64,000 nucleotides of DNA from Rotaria sordida. Taxonomy: Eukaryota > Rotifera > Eurotatoria > Philodinida > Philodinidae. The stretch lies in NCBI GenBank assembly GCA_905250125.1, contig CAJNOL010000417.1, positions 66,622 through 130,621 of the forward strand, in the 5' to 3' direction. A program made the position numbers and the translations under genes. The notes under the pieces are model-generated. The model ran no database searches, was not told the DNA's origin, and worked only from the letters and a program-made list of their open reading frames with translations. Position 1 is the stretch's first letter. Every line of letters begins with the position of its first letter. Positions 23,753-35,517 of the stretch are shown one piece after another.

Positions 23753-26700
23753 TTTAAGAATAAGTTTATGATCAGATGATAATTTATCAGCAATAGTACG
23801 ACAATGAAATGTTATTTTCTTTTGTTTATTATCTAGATTAGGTAATGGTGGTGGTATAGGTATTTGTTCTTTATTATTATTTATTGATATTTGTTGAATA
23901 ATAAATGATGATAAAATTTCATGATTTGATTCATCATCTAATTCATATTTAATAATTGATTTTGAATCATCATAATCAATAATAGGTTCTTCATTAATAT
24001 CATTTTCTATATTTAATGTTTGTATAATAATATCATCATTTTGTTCATCATAATCAGGTGTTGGTACATGTATAGAAATATCTTCTTTATTAAAATTATT
24101 TTTAATTTTTGATTTAAAATTATGATAAGAAATTTCATCAGATTTATCATTATAAGATGTACAAATATCAAATGAATGTGAACGAGTTATAATAGAATTT
24201 GTTGTTGATTGTTTATTATAACCAAAAACAAAATTTCGATCAAGTGAATTCATTAATTCACTACTCATTGCTGCTTGCATACGTTGTGCAAGAATATTAT
24301 TATGTTTTATTGTATGATTAGAATAATGATCTTTTATTTCATGAGATTTTTTTTTATTTTTATTAAAACAATAAATTTTTTCATTTATAGATTTTAATGA
24401 ATGATGATGATGATGATGACGAGAATTTTTTGTTTTTGTTGTTGAAAAATGATTAGATTGAAATAATGGAAGAATAGTTTGTTTTTCACGATTAATTGAA
24501 TCTTTTTCTAATGAAAAATTTTTTCTTGTAAATGAACCAATAATATTACTATAACGTTTTGGTATACGTCGACGAATATGTTGACGATGATGATTAGTAT
24601 TATTATTATTATTATTATTATGTGTAGATTTTTTAGCTAATGGTTCACAATCATTTTCATCATTCCTATAAATAATGAGAAATGATTCTTTTTTTTAAAA
24701 AGATTCATCAAAAAACATCTTTATTATATCAATCAATCGAAATAAAAAAGATTCTTTTATGTTGTTTTTATGGACTAAAAATGACTTGAAAAATTTTGTT
24801 TATATGTTATAACCTTAGTAAATATTTTTATGATAAGTAATTTCCTTCATACTTAAGCTATTTTACAAGTCTAATCAGAATCTACTATTTGCATATGTCA
24901 TTTTTGACGTCGATAGAAATTGCAATAATATGCAATTAATCAAATATTTTCGAGAAGAAATAGACTTTAAGTAGAGCGAAAAGACAGAAATGATCTTATC
25001 GAAGAAATATTAAAAACAAAAAACATTCTTTTGTATAATAAAAAGATTTTTTTTTTTTTTTGTTTTGTCAATCTATATAAAATATTTAAAAATGATTTTT
25101 AAAAAATTCTTTCTAATATTTTTGTCTTTGATAAAAATAAAATTTTTTTTTTTTTTGTTACAGAAAAAGAAAAGATATTAAAGTTAATATAAGTCATTTA
25201 TATTCCATTCTCATATTTGCAAGAATTTTCATAGTCAAATAAAAGAACTGGAAACATTAAAGCATGAAAGACAACATTAGTTAAGCAAGACAAATACATT
25301 CTGCATTCATCTATTTACTAAACATCGATTTGTTACATATAATCGAACACATTTTTTTTTTATTTGAATCTAATCATTTAATATTATATTACCTTCTATA
25401 CAAATTACTTATATAATGAATTATGAGATATAACCACTGAACGTACTAGTGTCTCAAATTCAGGGCGCTCTTCTCTCTATTTGTTATTTTTCAATAACTT
25501 GTAAAGTAATAAAACTAAAGAGTTATTAAAAATCAATAATCAAACCTCTTAAACAAGTCTTCTTATAGTATGCAATAATAGATATTCCTACAATAGATTT
25601 GGATATAAAACAGATCATCGTTATGATTAGATCAAATGACATATTCTCTTATGAATGATATGTATACACAATGGACATGTTCTTTTTTTGGATTATGAAA
25701 TTCTTCATCGAAACAATGATACCTTATAACAATTGTTATCTAATACTATTGCTCATCGATTTTTGATAGTTAAAATAATCCATTAACTAAATACGATATA
25801 TAAACGTTTTATAAAAGATAATCATGTTAAATAATGAATATAAAAGTCATTCATAAAAAAAAAAGAAAGCAATAAATCAATATGATTCTCACCTTGTTGT
25901 AAAAATATCTGGTTTTTCTCTACGTAAACAAAAATCATGACTTATTTTATTTTTTTGTTGCTGAAAACATGAATTCAGTGAATCAATACTTATACAACGT
26001 GAAATAAACCACATATTAATAATAATAATAATAATAGAAGAATATTTATTTTGGTTGTTATTTGATTGATTTGTTTCAATTTTTTTAAATATAACAATTA
26101 TAATAAATAATGTTGAATCATAGAGAATAAACATGTTCAAAGACGAGACATATAATAATAGTAATACGTCTGTCTCACCTTTTTTTTTTTTGACCTTGAC
26201 ACACTAGTAATAATCGTCTATTCACATACAGAAAGCGAAGAAGAAGAAGACGAAGACGTAAAATAGTTGTATGATAATTAATCGGCAATCGAATGACTGT
26301 TGGTAGTTATGTTTTGTTGAACGTGCTTCAAAAAAACCGATTGTTTATTTTGATCGTACAAATATAATCTTAATCCGTCTTTTCGATCTATAATCTTACT
26401 TTTCGATCTCTATCTTTTTTTTTTCTTTTCGAATATAATGTTATTTATTCTTCTCGTCAGTAATTACATGAACGGTAAAACATATTTGTTTACTCGAAAT
26501 ATTCAAATACAAACATTCTATGAATGTAACGAAAAAAAAGAACGTACCATCGATAAGACATTAACATTGGAACAAATGGTGGGAGTGTTATAGATAATCG
26601 TGCTTAAAAAGAAAAGTTAATAAAAATAAAAACTAAATCTAATAAATACTTACGAAAATGCATTGTATATTGATAAGAATCAATTGATGAAGTTTTTTTA

Positions 26701-26768
26701 CGTCGAAATAAACATGAGAAACAATGCTTATGTCTTGAATTTTTCAATTTTGAATTAATCATTGGCAT
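21616..26768 (-). CDS. Large low-complexity protein with polyproline tracts, function unknown
   Basis: Seven minus-strand exons (26654-26768, 26548-26602, 25893-25988, 23710-24665, 22969-23653, 22068-22242, 21616-22020) join in frame to 828 residues. I do not recognise the family. Visible features: a basic, cysteine-containing N-terminus (HKHCFSCLFRRKKTS), a conserved-looking RRRIPKRYSNIIGSFTRKNFS, AAMSSELMNSLDRNFVFGYN, a VPTPDYDEQND motif, PIPPPLPNL, runs of His, Asn and about ten Asp (near residue 395), nine Pro at the end of exon 5, and LRENPLFTRAKQQLE in the last exon. Polyproline and acidic stretches suggest a cytoskeletal or SH3/EVH1-binding scaffold, but that is a guess. Exon 3's acceptor and the last exon are uncertain: the end reads through a CT microsatellite (SLSLSLSF), so a donor near 21655 (CAA|GTAAAA) and a further exon are possible. 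Confidence 0.55.
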
Positions 26769-28597
26769 TTGAAATTAAATTGAAACCTACAAACAAGCAT
26801 CAGCGAATATGCCCAATTGTATTTCTTTCAATATTATGAATTTGAGATTGAGAGATTTGTTTTTTTTTTGGTAATTAAGAGTTAAGACTTCTAAAAATCT
26901 TTTCGTTTCTGTTTATTAAAGATGAAACCAAGTCGGTTTTGAGTTTTTTAAAAAACCAGGTTGCTTCTGTTCGATAGAGTCCATCGGATCGGTCTCAGAT
27001 CCAAACTCGATCAGATCTGGTAGGCTCTATTAGTCTGAGAAATGTGTAGGGTCCGCTAGTCATCGGAAACAAATATCTAGTATCTTCTGAGCCACTATCC
27101 AATTCCGATTGGAAATTTTCATTGAAAGTATCAAGGTACGATTCGAGTTCAACAAGATCTACTGTTTGGTGTCAAAAAGACATGGATCGATTCTAACTTT
27201 ACTGTCTATTTTCTATTCAATTGACCACAAATAAAAGAATCATTATTTCCACGTAATTATCTCGAAATAAAAACTATGATTTCACGAGTAAATGTACTTC
27301 CTATATCTTCTATTATATAGAATTTTAAAGTAGTATTCTATTTCCTGCAAAAAAATTCTTCATTAAATTCCTTTTCAACAGAAAAAAGTATTTATCGAAC
27401 ATTCAATTATCTTCTTTTTCATTTTGATTAGCAATAAATAAAATTTCATTTAACATTGTTCATGTTTCAAATTTATTGTCATTGAAAATTCATCATTCAA
27501 ATTTTATTTTTTTATAAATCGATTTATGTAGATTATATAAACATTCAAACAAAATAAAAAGAAAAGAACTTTTCTTCTATTGAATAAAGTTTTTGCAATC
27601 TAATTTGGATAATTATAGAACAAAAAAAAAATCAATGATTCTCAGATATAACATAGTATTTTAGATTAAACATATGTATCATTGTCTAAAATTCGATGAA
27701 AATAACATTTGATACGAAGTGTTCTTCTTAATCGGTAATAGTTATAATAAATTAAAATGAATATTTGTAATGAAATGATTATAGTTTAAGTTGTTGAAGT
27801 ATGTTCATACAGTTCAACTATGAAAAACGGACATTTCATATAAAATGTTCTACTCATTGTACTGAACAAACTAGTTTATACTTGATTTACTTTGTTGTAT
27901 TCACCATCAGTATATAGATTTATATGTGCTCTTTCAGTATTTATTTCAATAAATATGGAAAGAGCGCAAATGAATCTATTTATTGACAGTGAATTTGAAA
28001 CGAAAAAAGAGATATCGAATAAGAATAAAATTCGAAAGAAATCAAAGCCGGAAGATAATTCTATAATTTTTCATAGCACTGTAATGAATAATATTCATGG
28101 AAATTTCTATTCAATACTACGTCTTTGACTTTCCTTCTCAATAAATCAATTAGATGTCTTATGTCTAAAATTAAAAAAATCAAAATTCCTTAAAAGAAGT
28201 TCCGATCTATATTAAAACTTACTAAATATATCCAAAAATGAATATCATATAAATGATAAAACCAATTCGAACTTATTAACAAACCTGATCTATTATTCAG
28301 TAAAATTTCTCAGCTGTCACACTAGAAGGACACATATCATTTTACATATTCTGCATCTTTTCTTTTTTTTTCTTACGTAATATTTTAAGAAAGAATAATG
28401 CTTGTATTACTTCTTATCTTTATTCAATGCCACAAATTGTTACGCATGTATTCTTATATTCAGTTCTTTAACAAAATACAACAAAAAAAAAACGAAAGAA
28501 CTGACATTAACGATTATATTATAAGACATAATGCGTGATATAATTTATCTCTTTATTATTATGAACATCAAAAAGACGAAAAACGAAAGAAAGATTT
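26769..28597. other. Intergenic stretch with a dispersed repeat
   Basis: No gene is supported. It contains the repeat at 27043-27160. The only ORF over 70 codons (27892-28128) is not similar to any family I know. Confidence 0.45.
27043..27160 (+). repeat. Dispersed repeat family 2, copy A
   Basis: This segment resembles the reverse complement of 41811-41935, within an intron of the Rab GDI gene. Matching blocks are GTGTAGGGTCCGCTAGTCAT (GTGTAGAGTCTGCTAATCAT in the other copy), TATCTAGTATCTTC, and AAGTATCAAGG..CGA followed by GTTCAACAAGATC. Identity is roughly 70-75%. The element class is unknown. Confidence 0.5.
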
Positions 28598-31500
28598 TCA
28601 CCAATCTGACTTAATGTCATAAAAGAAATAACTCCATCGTTGTTGAAAACAATCATTAATAGCTGTTATTTTTGTTTGATTTGATAAATCATGACATAAA
28701 GATGAATTTATTTTTGTTGTACACATATTTGATATAGACCAAAATTTTTTTATTATTGTTAAATATTGTATATTTAGTGATTGATCTTCATTAGATAATA
28801 AAATAAGAAAATTTAATGAAGCTAAAAAATTCTCATGATTTTCTTTAACAATTGACATTTGCCATATACCAATCATATTTGGTGAAGATACCACCGGAAA
28901 AAATATATCAATAATAAGAGGTTCTATGGATGGATGAAGTTTTACTCGTTGAAGTACAGCACCTATTCAAATATCAAATACATAAAAGAACATCTATGAA
29001 AAGACCAAGGAATCGAGACATTAGGCAAAATTTAAAATTTTGATTTTTTTTTATGTGCATTTGAAAGTCCATTATCTGAAACCATCAAACTCAAATTTTT
29101 AACTCATTCTTAGATACTATGGTAGAGTTAGTCAATACCGACTTTTGAACACTATCAATCTACTATCAAGATAGTAGTCAAAAATCGTTCCATCAATGAT
29201 TATTAGGATTATGTTTCAACAAGTCAGAAAATTTTTCGTACAATATACTACAAGACACAGTATCAATAGCTGAAAAAGCTGAGCTATTCAAATTCTTACA
29301 TATCATATATTTACTGCGGTTTTATAGTGCAATACAAGTGAGAAAGGTGACCATTTACGAGTTCATAATAGTCGGTGTTTGATAGTATATATGCTGCTAA
29401 ATTTTGAAATCGAAAGACGTTAGACTGAATTTTTTTAATATATTATGAACTTTTTATTCTCTACAAAATGATAGAAAAATCTTGGAAAAAGTTTACCTTC
29501 GGGACAAAATCGGATTCACATCTCTCTCTCTCTCCTACATAGTGATTTTTCAAAAGAAATAAGAAACATTTGTAGCAGTTCTCACTGCCATGACACAATT
29601 GTAAAGCAAAATAAATGTAACATTTGGAATCAGTGTCAAAGATTACATTTAGCTAAATACATTTTAGAGAAACCTCTTTCCTGCGAAAAATAATTCCTGG
29701 AGGACTACAGATGATTTTTCACAGGCAAAAAATTTATCTAAAATTTATTTGATTTAATGTAGTGTTGAAAGCTAATTCCAAATGTCACATTTATTTTACT
29801 TTACAACCATATCATAACAATGAAAACTAATGAAAATGTCTTTTTTTTTTCTTTTTTTGAAAAATCGCAATGTAGAAGAGAAATATGAATTCCATTTCGT
29901 CCCGAAAGTAAACTTTTTTTTCAATATTTTTTACCATTTTGTAGAGAATGAAAAGTTACATAATATATAAAAAATTCAGCTTGGTGTCTTTTGTTTTCAA
30001 AAAATGATAGCAGATATACTGTCAAACATCGACCGTTATAGACTCGTAAATTGTCACCTTTCTCACTCGTATTGAACTACAAAACTCCAGTAAATGTATG
30101 ATATGTAAGTATTTAAATAGCTCATTCTTTTTTTGGTTATTTATACTTTCTCTTTTAGTATATTGCACGAAAAGTTCTCTGATTCGTCGAAGAACATTTA
30201 TAGAACGATTTTTGATTACTTTCTTGATAGTAGGTTGATAGTGTCCGAAAGTCGATATTAACTAGTTTTACCATAGTACCTCTAGATGAGTTAAAAATTT
30301 GAGTTTGATGATTTCAGATGATGATCTTTCAAACGCGCATAAAAAATCAAAACTTTAAATTCTAACCAGTGCGTCGTATACTAAGATGATCCTTAGTATT
30401 CTCATGGATGCTCTCATAAGTAACATAAAAAAGACTTTTTATAAATTAGATAATCATACCATTAGGACTATTAATAACTAAAGATGTATTATTATCTGTC
30501 ATAGATTCCCATTCAATAAGAACTCGGACTAATTTTGGTTCAATAAATGTTCTACTGCAATCAATAAAAACAATTTCTTTACTATCTAATTCTTGACCAA
30601 TCTAGAAAAAAAAAAAGTAAAGTTTGTTGAATATAATAATAAATTATTTTTGAAAATATTTACTTCAAATCTTTTAACCTGTTTTGAATTAATAGTAGTT
30701 AATAAATTTAATTGAATTAATAATTCAATTTGTTCTCCATCATTAAATTTATATTGTAATGAATAACCTTGATATAAACTTAATTGAAATACTGAATGAA
30801 TTTGTTCTAATTGAATAGTATCATCACGAAAACAATTACGTCGATGTTCTTGATAATCAATAAGTATTGTACGTGCATAAGAATCGATTAATTTTAATAC
30901 ATTATTTAAATTATTTGTATCATCATTTATATGATAAATATTTTGTAAATAAAAAGCACCTAAAAGATTTTATGATTTTGTTTTTATTTAGATTAAAATT
31001 TGAATATTTTACTATTAGATAAATCTCGTCGTGAGATTTTTTCATCGATCCAATCAAGAATTGTTTCATCAATAGTTGGATCAAATTTACGAGCGAAAAA
31101 AAAAGGCTTATCAATTGTATCCTAGAAAGAAAGAAAATATTAAATATACAAAAAATAGAGATTTTTAAAGTTTAATGAAATTTACTGAACACGAACGCTT
31201 CTATCAATCAATAGAAGTTGCAAATAAATTTTTAAATCCGGTTATACTGAGTAAAAATTGTTTGTTGTACTAACAAGAGTGCTCCCGAATAGAGAAAGTC
31301 GGGGGGATGACTTCTCCAGTGGAGTTCTAGCATTTTATTGTTTTATTGTTTTGCTAACTGATTCCCTAAATTCAAACATGATGGTCTTGGGCATATCTCT
31401 GTGCACTGATTAAGATTCAAAGAAATTTCATTAATCTTTAGCGAAGATCATAAAAGTCGTTATTCCTGCGAAGACATCTTATTTAATTTAATAGATTAGA

Positions 31501-34500
31501 TCACTTTTGAACTGTTAATCAATAGTTGATGTATTTACTATTGTGTCACCTGATTTTGCCCACTATAGAGAGTAGATAAGTTGGTGACTACTGTTTTATG
31601 CCCATCTGAGTATCGATGAATGTTCAATATTCTACTAGTAAATCGTGGTATGATTTTTGTCAGTTATCAAAAACCCGATTGCAATAACTTCAAGGACTCC
31701 TCATGTTGTAAATAGATGTTTGTTTTCGTCAGTTTTTCTTGCTGATGAAAAGCTTCTAAAACTTAACAAGTATACATTTTAGATTTATCACTCTCTCAAA
31801 ATCGAAATTCAACATATTCAAATGTTAATATATGAAATATCTGTATGCAGTTCACCGATAAAAAGAAAAAAAAATCAGAAGTCATAAAGAATTTTTCTTA
31901 GGTATCAAAATCAATAAAATTTCCTAAAAACGTATAAATATTTTATATCTAATATTATTTTCTATGTATATAAAAGTCTTCAGATTTGTATTTGCTTTTC
32001 TTTTAAATTACTATTAAATATTTACTTCTATTCTATTTCATAATATAAGAATCTTGAATAGTACATTAAAATATAATCTTTTTTTTTTTTTGTAAATTAT
32101 CTTACATTCAATGTTGTTTTATCAATATTTCTATAAATAATTGGTGAACAACCACACCAATCTACGACATTTTTATGTTGACATTTACATCCACGTTCTC
32201 GATTCCAATGTACAAGACGTAAATTATTTCGAATATATGTATCACAATAAATACTATTACTTAATACAGTATGAAAGAAACTCTAAAAGAAAATTTGTTT
32301 TTTTTAAATTTATAATTTTTTTTTTTTTACATGTCAAACAAACCTCACAAGGTAATAATGAATAATTGAATGTATGTCGAAGACCATTTATAAGTTCATC
32401 ATTACCATATGTTACATAATATACAAATTCACGATTTAATACATACCAATCAGATCCACCATCATAAATAATATCTAAAAAATTTATAGAATTTAATAAA
32501 GATTTTTCTTTTTTTTTTTCTGCTAATTAAACAAAATTTTATACTTTGAATTAATGATCTTGGTCCAATTCGATACATATAATCATTACAATGAATAAAT
32601 GTATGAAAAAGTCCTTGAGATTTAATAAATCTTTAATTGAAAATGGATAACAAAATCTGATTTAAAAAAATATAAATAAATATACTTATATGGTTCTCGA
32701 CTATGTGAACGAAGAAAATTATATGATGTATACATTGATAGAAAAGTTGTTAAAACTTGAATAGGTCTAAATTATAAATATTGAACAATAAATTTTATTA
32801 TTATTGAAAAATTGAATTATACTTTAATGGAAAATCAGTTTCACTTAAATTAAGTACAAAAGAAAAATTCCATTTTAATTCATCAAATATTTGTTTAAAT
32901 CCATCTAAATGTGCAGTTAATAATGTTGATGCACCCCATGTTGTTGGATAACGTTTATTAGTTAAATGAATATTTGAAATTCTTTTTGATAATATTAATA
33001 ATTCTTGATATAAATAATTTTCACGCTGTACTAACACAAAATTAATTGTATTTTATATTACAAAAAAAAAATGTCTTTTTCTTATAAATACATACGCTAT
33101 CAACATGTATTAGATAATAATGTTGTCGTGAATAAATAGCACGTAATAATCGTTTGATTTGTCGAAGATTTTTTCTACCACCAACTGTTAGAAAAAAAAC
33201 AATTGTTGTTTGAGTATTATTTTGTGTTTGACGACGTTTTTCAAGATGATTTCCAAAATCAATAAAACTAGTTCGATAAATTGTAGTAGAATTTTTTCTT
33301 AGATTATCATTATTGAAAATTATTTCTGTACATTTTTGATTAGTTGTTATTAAACGATGTTGATTATTAAATGTTGATAAACAATAACATTCACCAGTAA
33401 ATTCATTATATTCTATAAGAAAAAAACATTTACAAAGTATTATTAGGCAAAATTAAAAGATGAAGAATATCAATGATGTATACCTACAGTTTTCCTATTA
33501 GGCAATTCTTATTACAATACTCAACGGATATATGTCAATTGAAGAACTACGTTTGAGAATATCTCTAACGAGGGAAGGTCACCAATTGATCCACGCTGTT
33601 TTCAATGATATTTTGTCCATATGTCAGAGACAGTATTCTAAGAAAAATCCTAAGAAGATTTGTGACCATGAGCCTTCCTTCGAAGATTATGACTATTTTA
33701 CTGATTTTTCCACCTAATACAAGATATATAGGGAAAAATTGAACAATGGAATTTCAATTTGAAATTTTGCTCATATGTAACTCTTGTGGTCATTAGAACA
33801 CTCGAAAAGTTTCAGCGGAAAAAATGTTTCCTTTTGGAGATATTCAATCTTAAAAAAATTTAGTCTTTCAGAACTTTGTAGATTATAAGACAAATTTTTA
33901 TGAATCAATATCTCGAGAAGGAAACATTTTTTCCGCTGAAACTTTTAGAATGTTCTAATGACCACAAGAGCTACATATGAGCAAAATTTCAAATTGAAAT
34001 TCCATTGTTCAATTTTTCCCTATATAACTTGTACTAGGTGAAAAAATCAATAAAATGGTCATAACTTTTGAAGGAAGGTCCATGGGCACAAATTTTCTTA
34101 GGATTTTTCTTAGAATATTGTCTCCGACATATGGACAAAATATCATTGAAAACGGTGTGGATCAATTGGAGACCTTTTAATTATGAACACTTTCATATAC
34201 GTAAGATCATTTTATAGATATAATAAGAAAAACCTGTTAGAGCAATCTCTGCGGGATTAAATGATGAAACAGGATGTAGTTGCTGGTGTTAATCACACAA
34301 AGATTATTTTATTCTATCTATTTTGGGACAGATTTCTTCACTATGCTTTTACTTAATCTTTCACACATCCAATAAATAGCTTATATATTATAACAAGACA
34401 TTATTGATATAAAGTCTGTGTGCAGAAGGTTCTAATTTCTATCCCTATACGTCAACACTTAGTGTAGATCGTGTTTCACAAAAAAGATAGAATGTCACGA

Positions 34501-35517
34501 AAACCTATAGAGTTTTGATCTATTAGTCATAATTTCTATATTTCATATTAGACAAAAGACAAAAAAAAATCTATTCTGTTTTTAATCTTTTTTTTTTTCT
34601 TTGATATTACAAATCGATATTAAGTGCATAATACATGTCAATAATACCTGTCCAAAAGAAATGAGAAACCTAAGTAAAATTATATAGTTATAAAAATAAT
34701 TCGATCTATAGAAATGTTTTTAAGTAATTTATGAGTATAAAACATCATAAACGAGCACGATTAAAAAAACAAAAGAATAATGATTTCAGCCATTTCTACA
34801 TTGTTTTATTTTTAGAAACACTTTACTATGTCGTTCTTTTGATTTTTGATCATTTTATAAGACTATATAGCATGTTAAAAGTACAATTTAAAATCTTATT
34901 TCTAATTTGAATATTCAATTAAACTTTACCAGCAAATGAAACACTATGTTTTAAACAATAATCAATACACATAATATCACTATCGAATATTTGTGATTTG
35001 TTTATATGATGTGTCGAATTCTCATCATTTAATGCACAACCAATAACATCACCAAAATTCCCTTCTGTAGTAAAAAAAACAACATAAAATTAAAATAAAT
35101 AATAGTAAGATCTATTTTGTTGTTGTTACTTTGAATAGGACAAAAACGTGGTAATGATTTAGGAAAAAAATTTGAAATTGAATCAATTTTACATGAAATA
35201 TTTTTTAATAGATTTTTACAATAATCATTCGATGCTAAATTAATGGCACGTATTGTTTCATTACTTAATTTACATTGTAAATTGAAAGAAGTAGACTAAA
35301 ACAAAAAAAGAAGAACTAAATCAAATTCAATTTCTATATTAATAAAAAATAGTACATTCGAATAAAATGATGAACTTATAAAATGTGTTGTGAATGTATA
35401 ATGTTCAACAAGTCCATATAGAAGACCAGTTGTTATCATAAATGTAATTAATGGATATATAATAGATCGTCGATAATGAAATGGTCGCTGGCAAGTACAT
35501 GTGATCCACCTGAACAT
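28598..35517 (-). CDS. Peptide O-xylosyltransferase (GT14) with WSC domain
   Basis: Thirteen exons: 35356-35517, 35130-35295, 34930-35064, 33096-33412, 32823-33025, 32686-32766, 32545-32630, 32344-32474, 32106-32282, 31013-31121, 30664-30959, 30460-30601, 28598-28962; 789 residues (human XYLT1 959, XYLT2 865). The enzyme transfers xylose from UDP-xylose to serine of proteoglycan core proteins in the Golgi, the first step of heparan and chondroitin sulfate synthesis. Seen: a type II membrane anchor ([16 protein letters not shown]), a WSC-like cysteine domain ([20 protein letters not shown]), the catalytic region ([41 protein letters not shown]), [54 protein letters not shown] and a C-terminal Xylo_C region. 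Two introns hold long hairpin repeats. The start could also be Met at 35535 if that segment is not intron. Confidence 0.93.
29031..30360. repeat. 1.3-kb hairpin repeat in the last xylosyltransferase intron
   Basis: Arms of about 600 bp (29031-29650 and 29757-30360) pair around a loop of about 100 bp. Matching blocks: CATCAAACTCAAATTTTTAA near 29085 against TTAAAAATTTGAGTTTGATG near 30292, GAGAAAGGTGACCATTTACGAG near 29339 against CTCGTAAATTGTCACCTTTCTC near 30044, and ATTCTCTACAAAATG near 29455 against CATTTTGTAGAGAATG near 29935. By eye the arms are about 80% identical. The host intron (28963-30459, about 1.5 kb) is far larger than the 50-70 bp introns around it. Confidence 0.82.
33577..34174. 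repeat. Highly similar-armed hairpin repeat in a xylosyltransferase intron
   Basis: Arms of about 270 bp (33577-33850 and 33905-34174) pair with around 90% identity or better by eye. For instance ATTGAACAATGGAATTTCAA near 33737 pairs with TTGAAATTCCATTGTTCAAT near 33991, and GTGGTCATTAGAACA near 33787 with TGTTCTAATGACCAC near 33951. The higher identity suggests it is younger than the other hairpins. Host intron 33413-34929 lies between the exons of the WSC domain. Confidence 0.85.
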
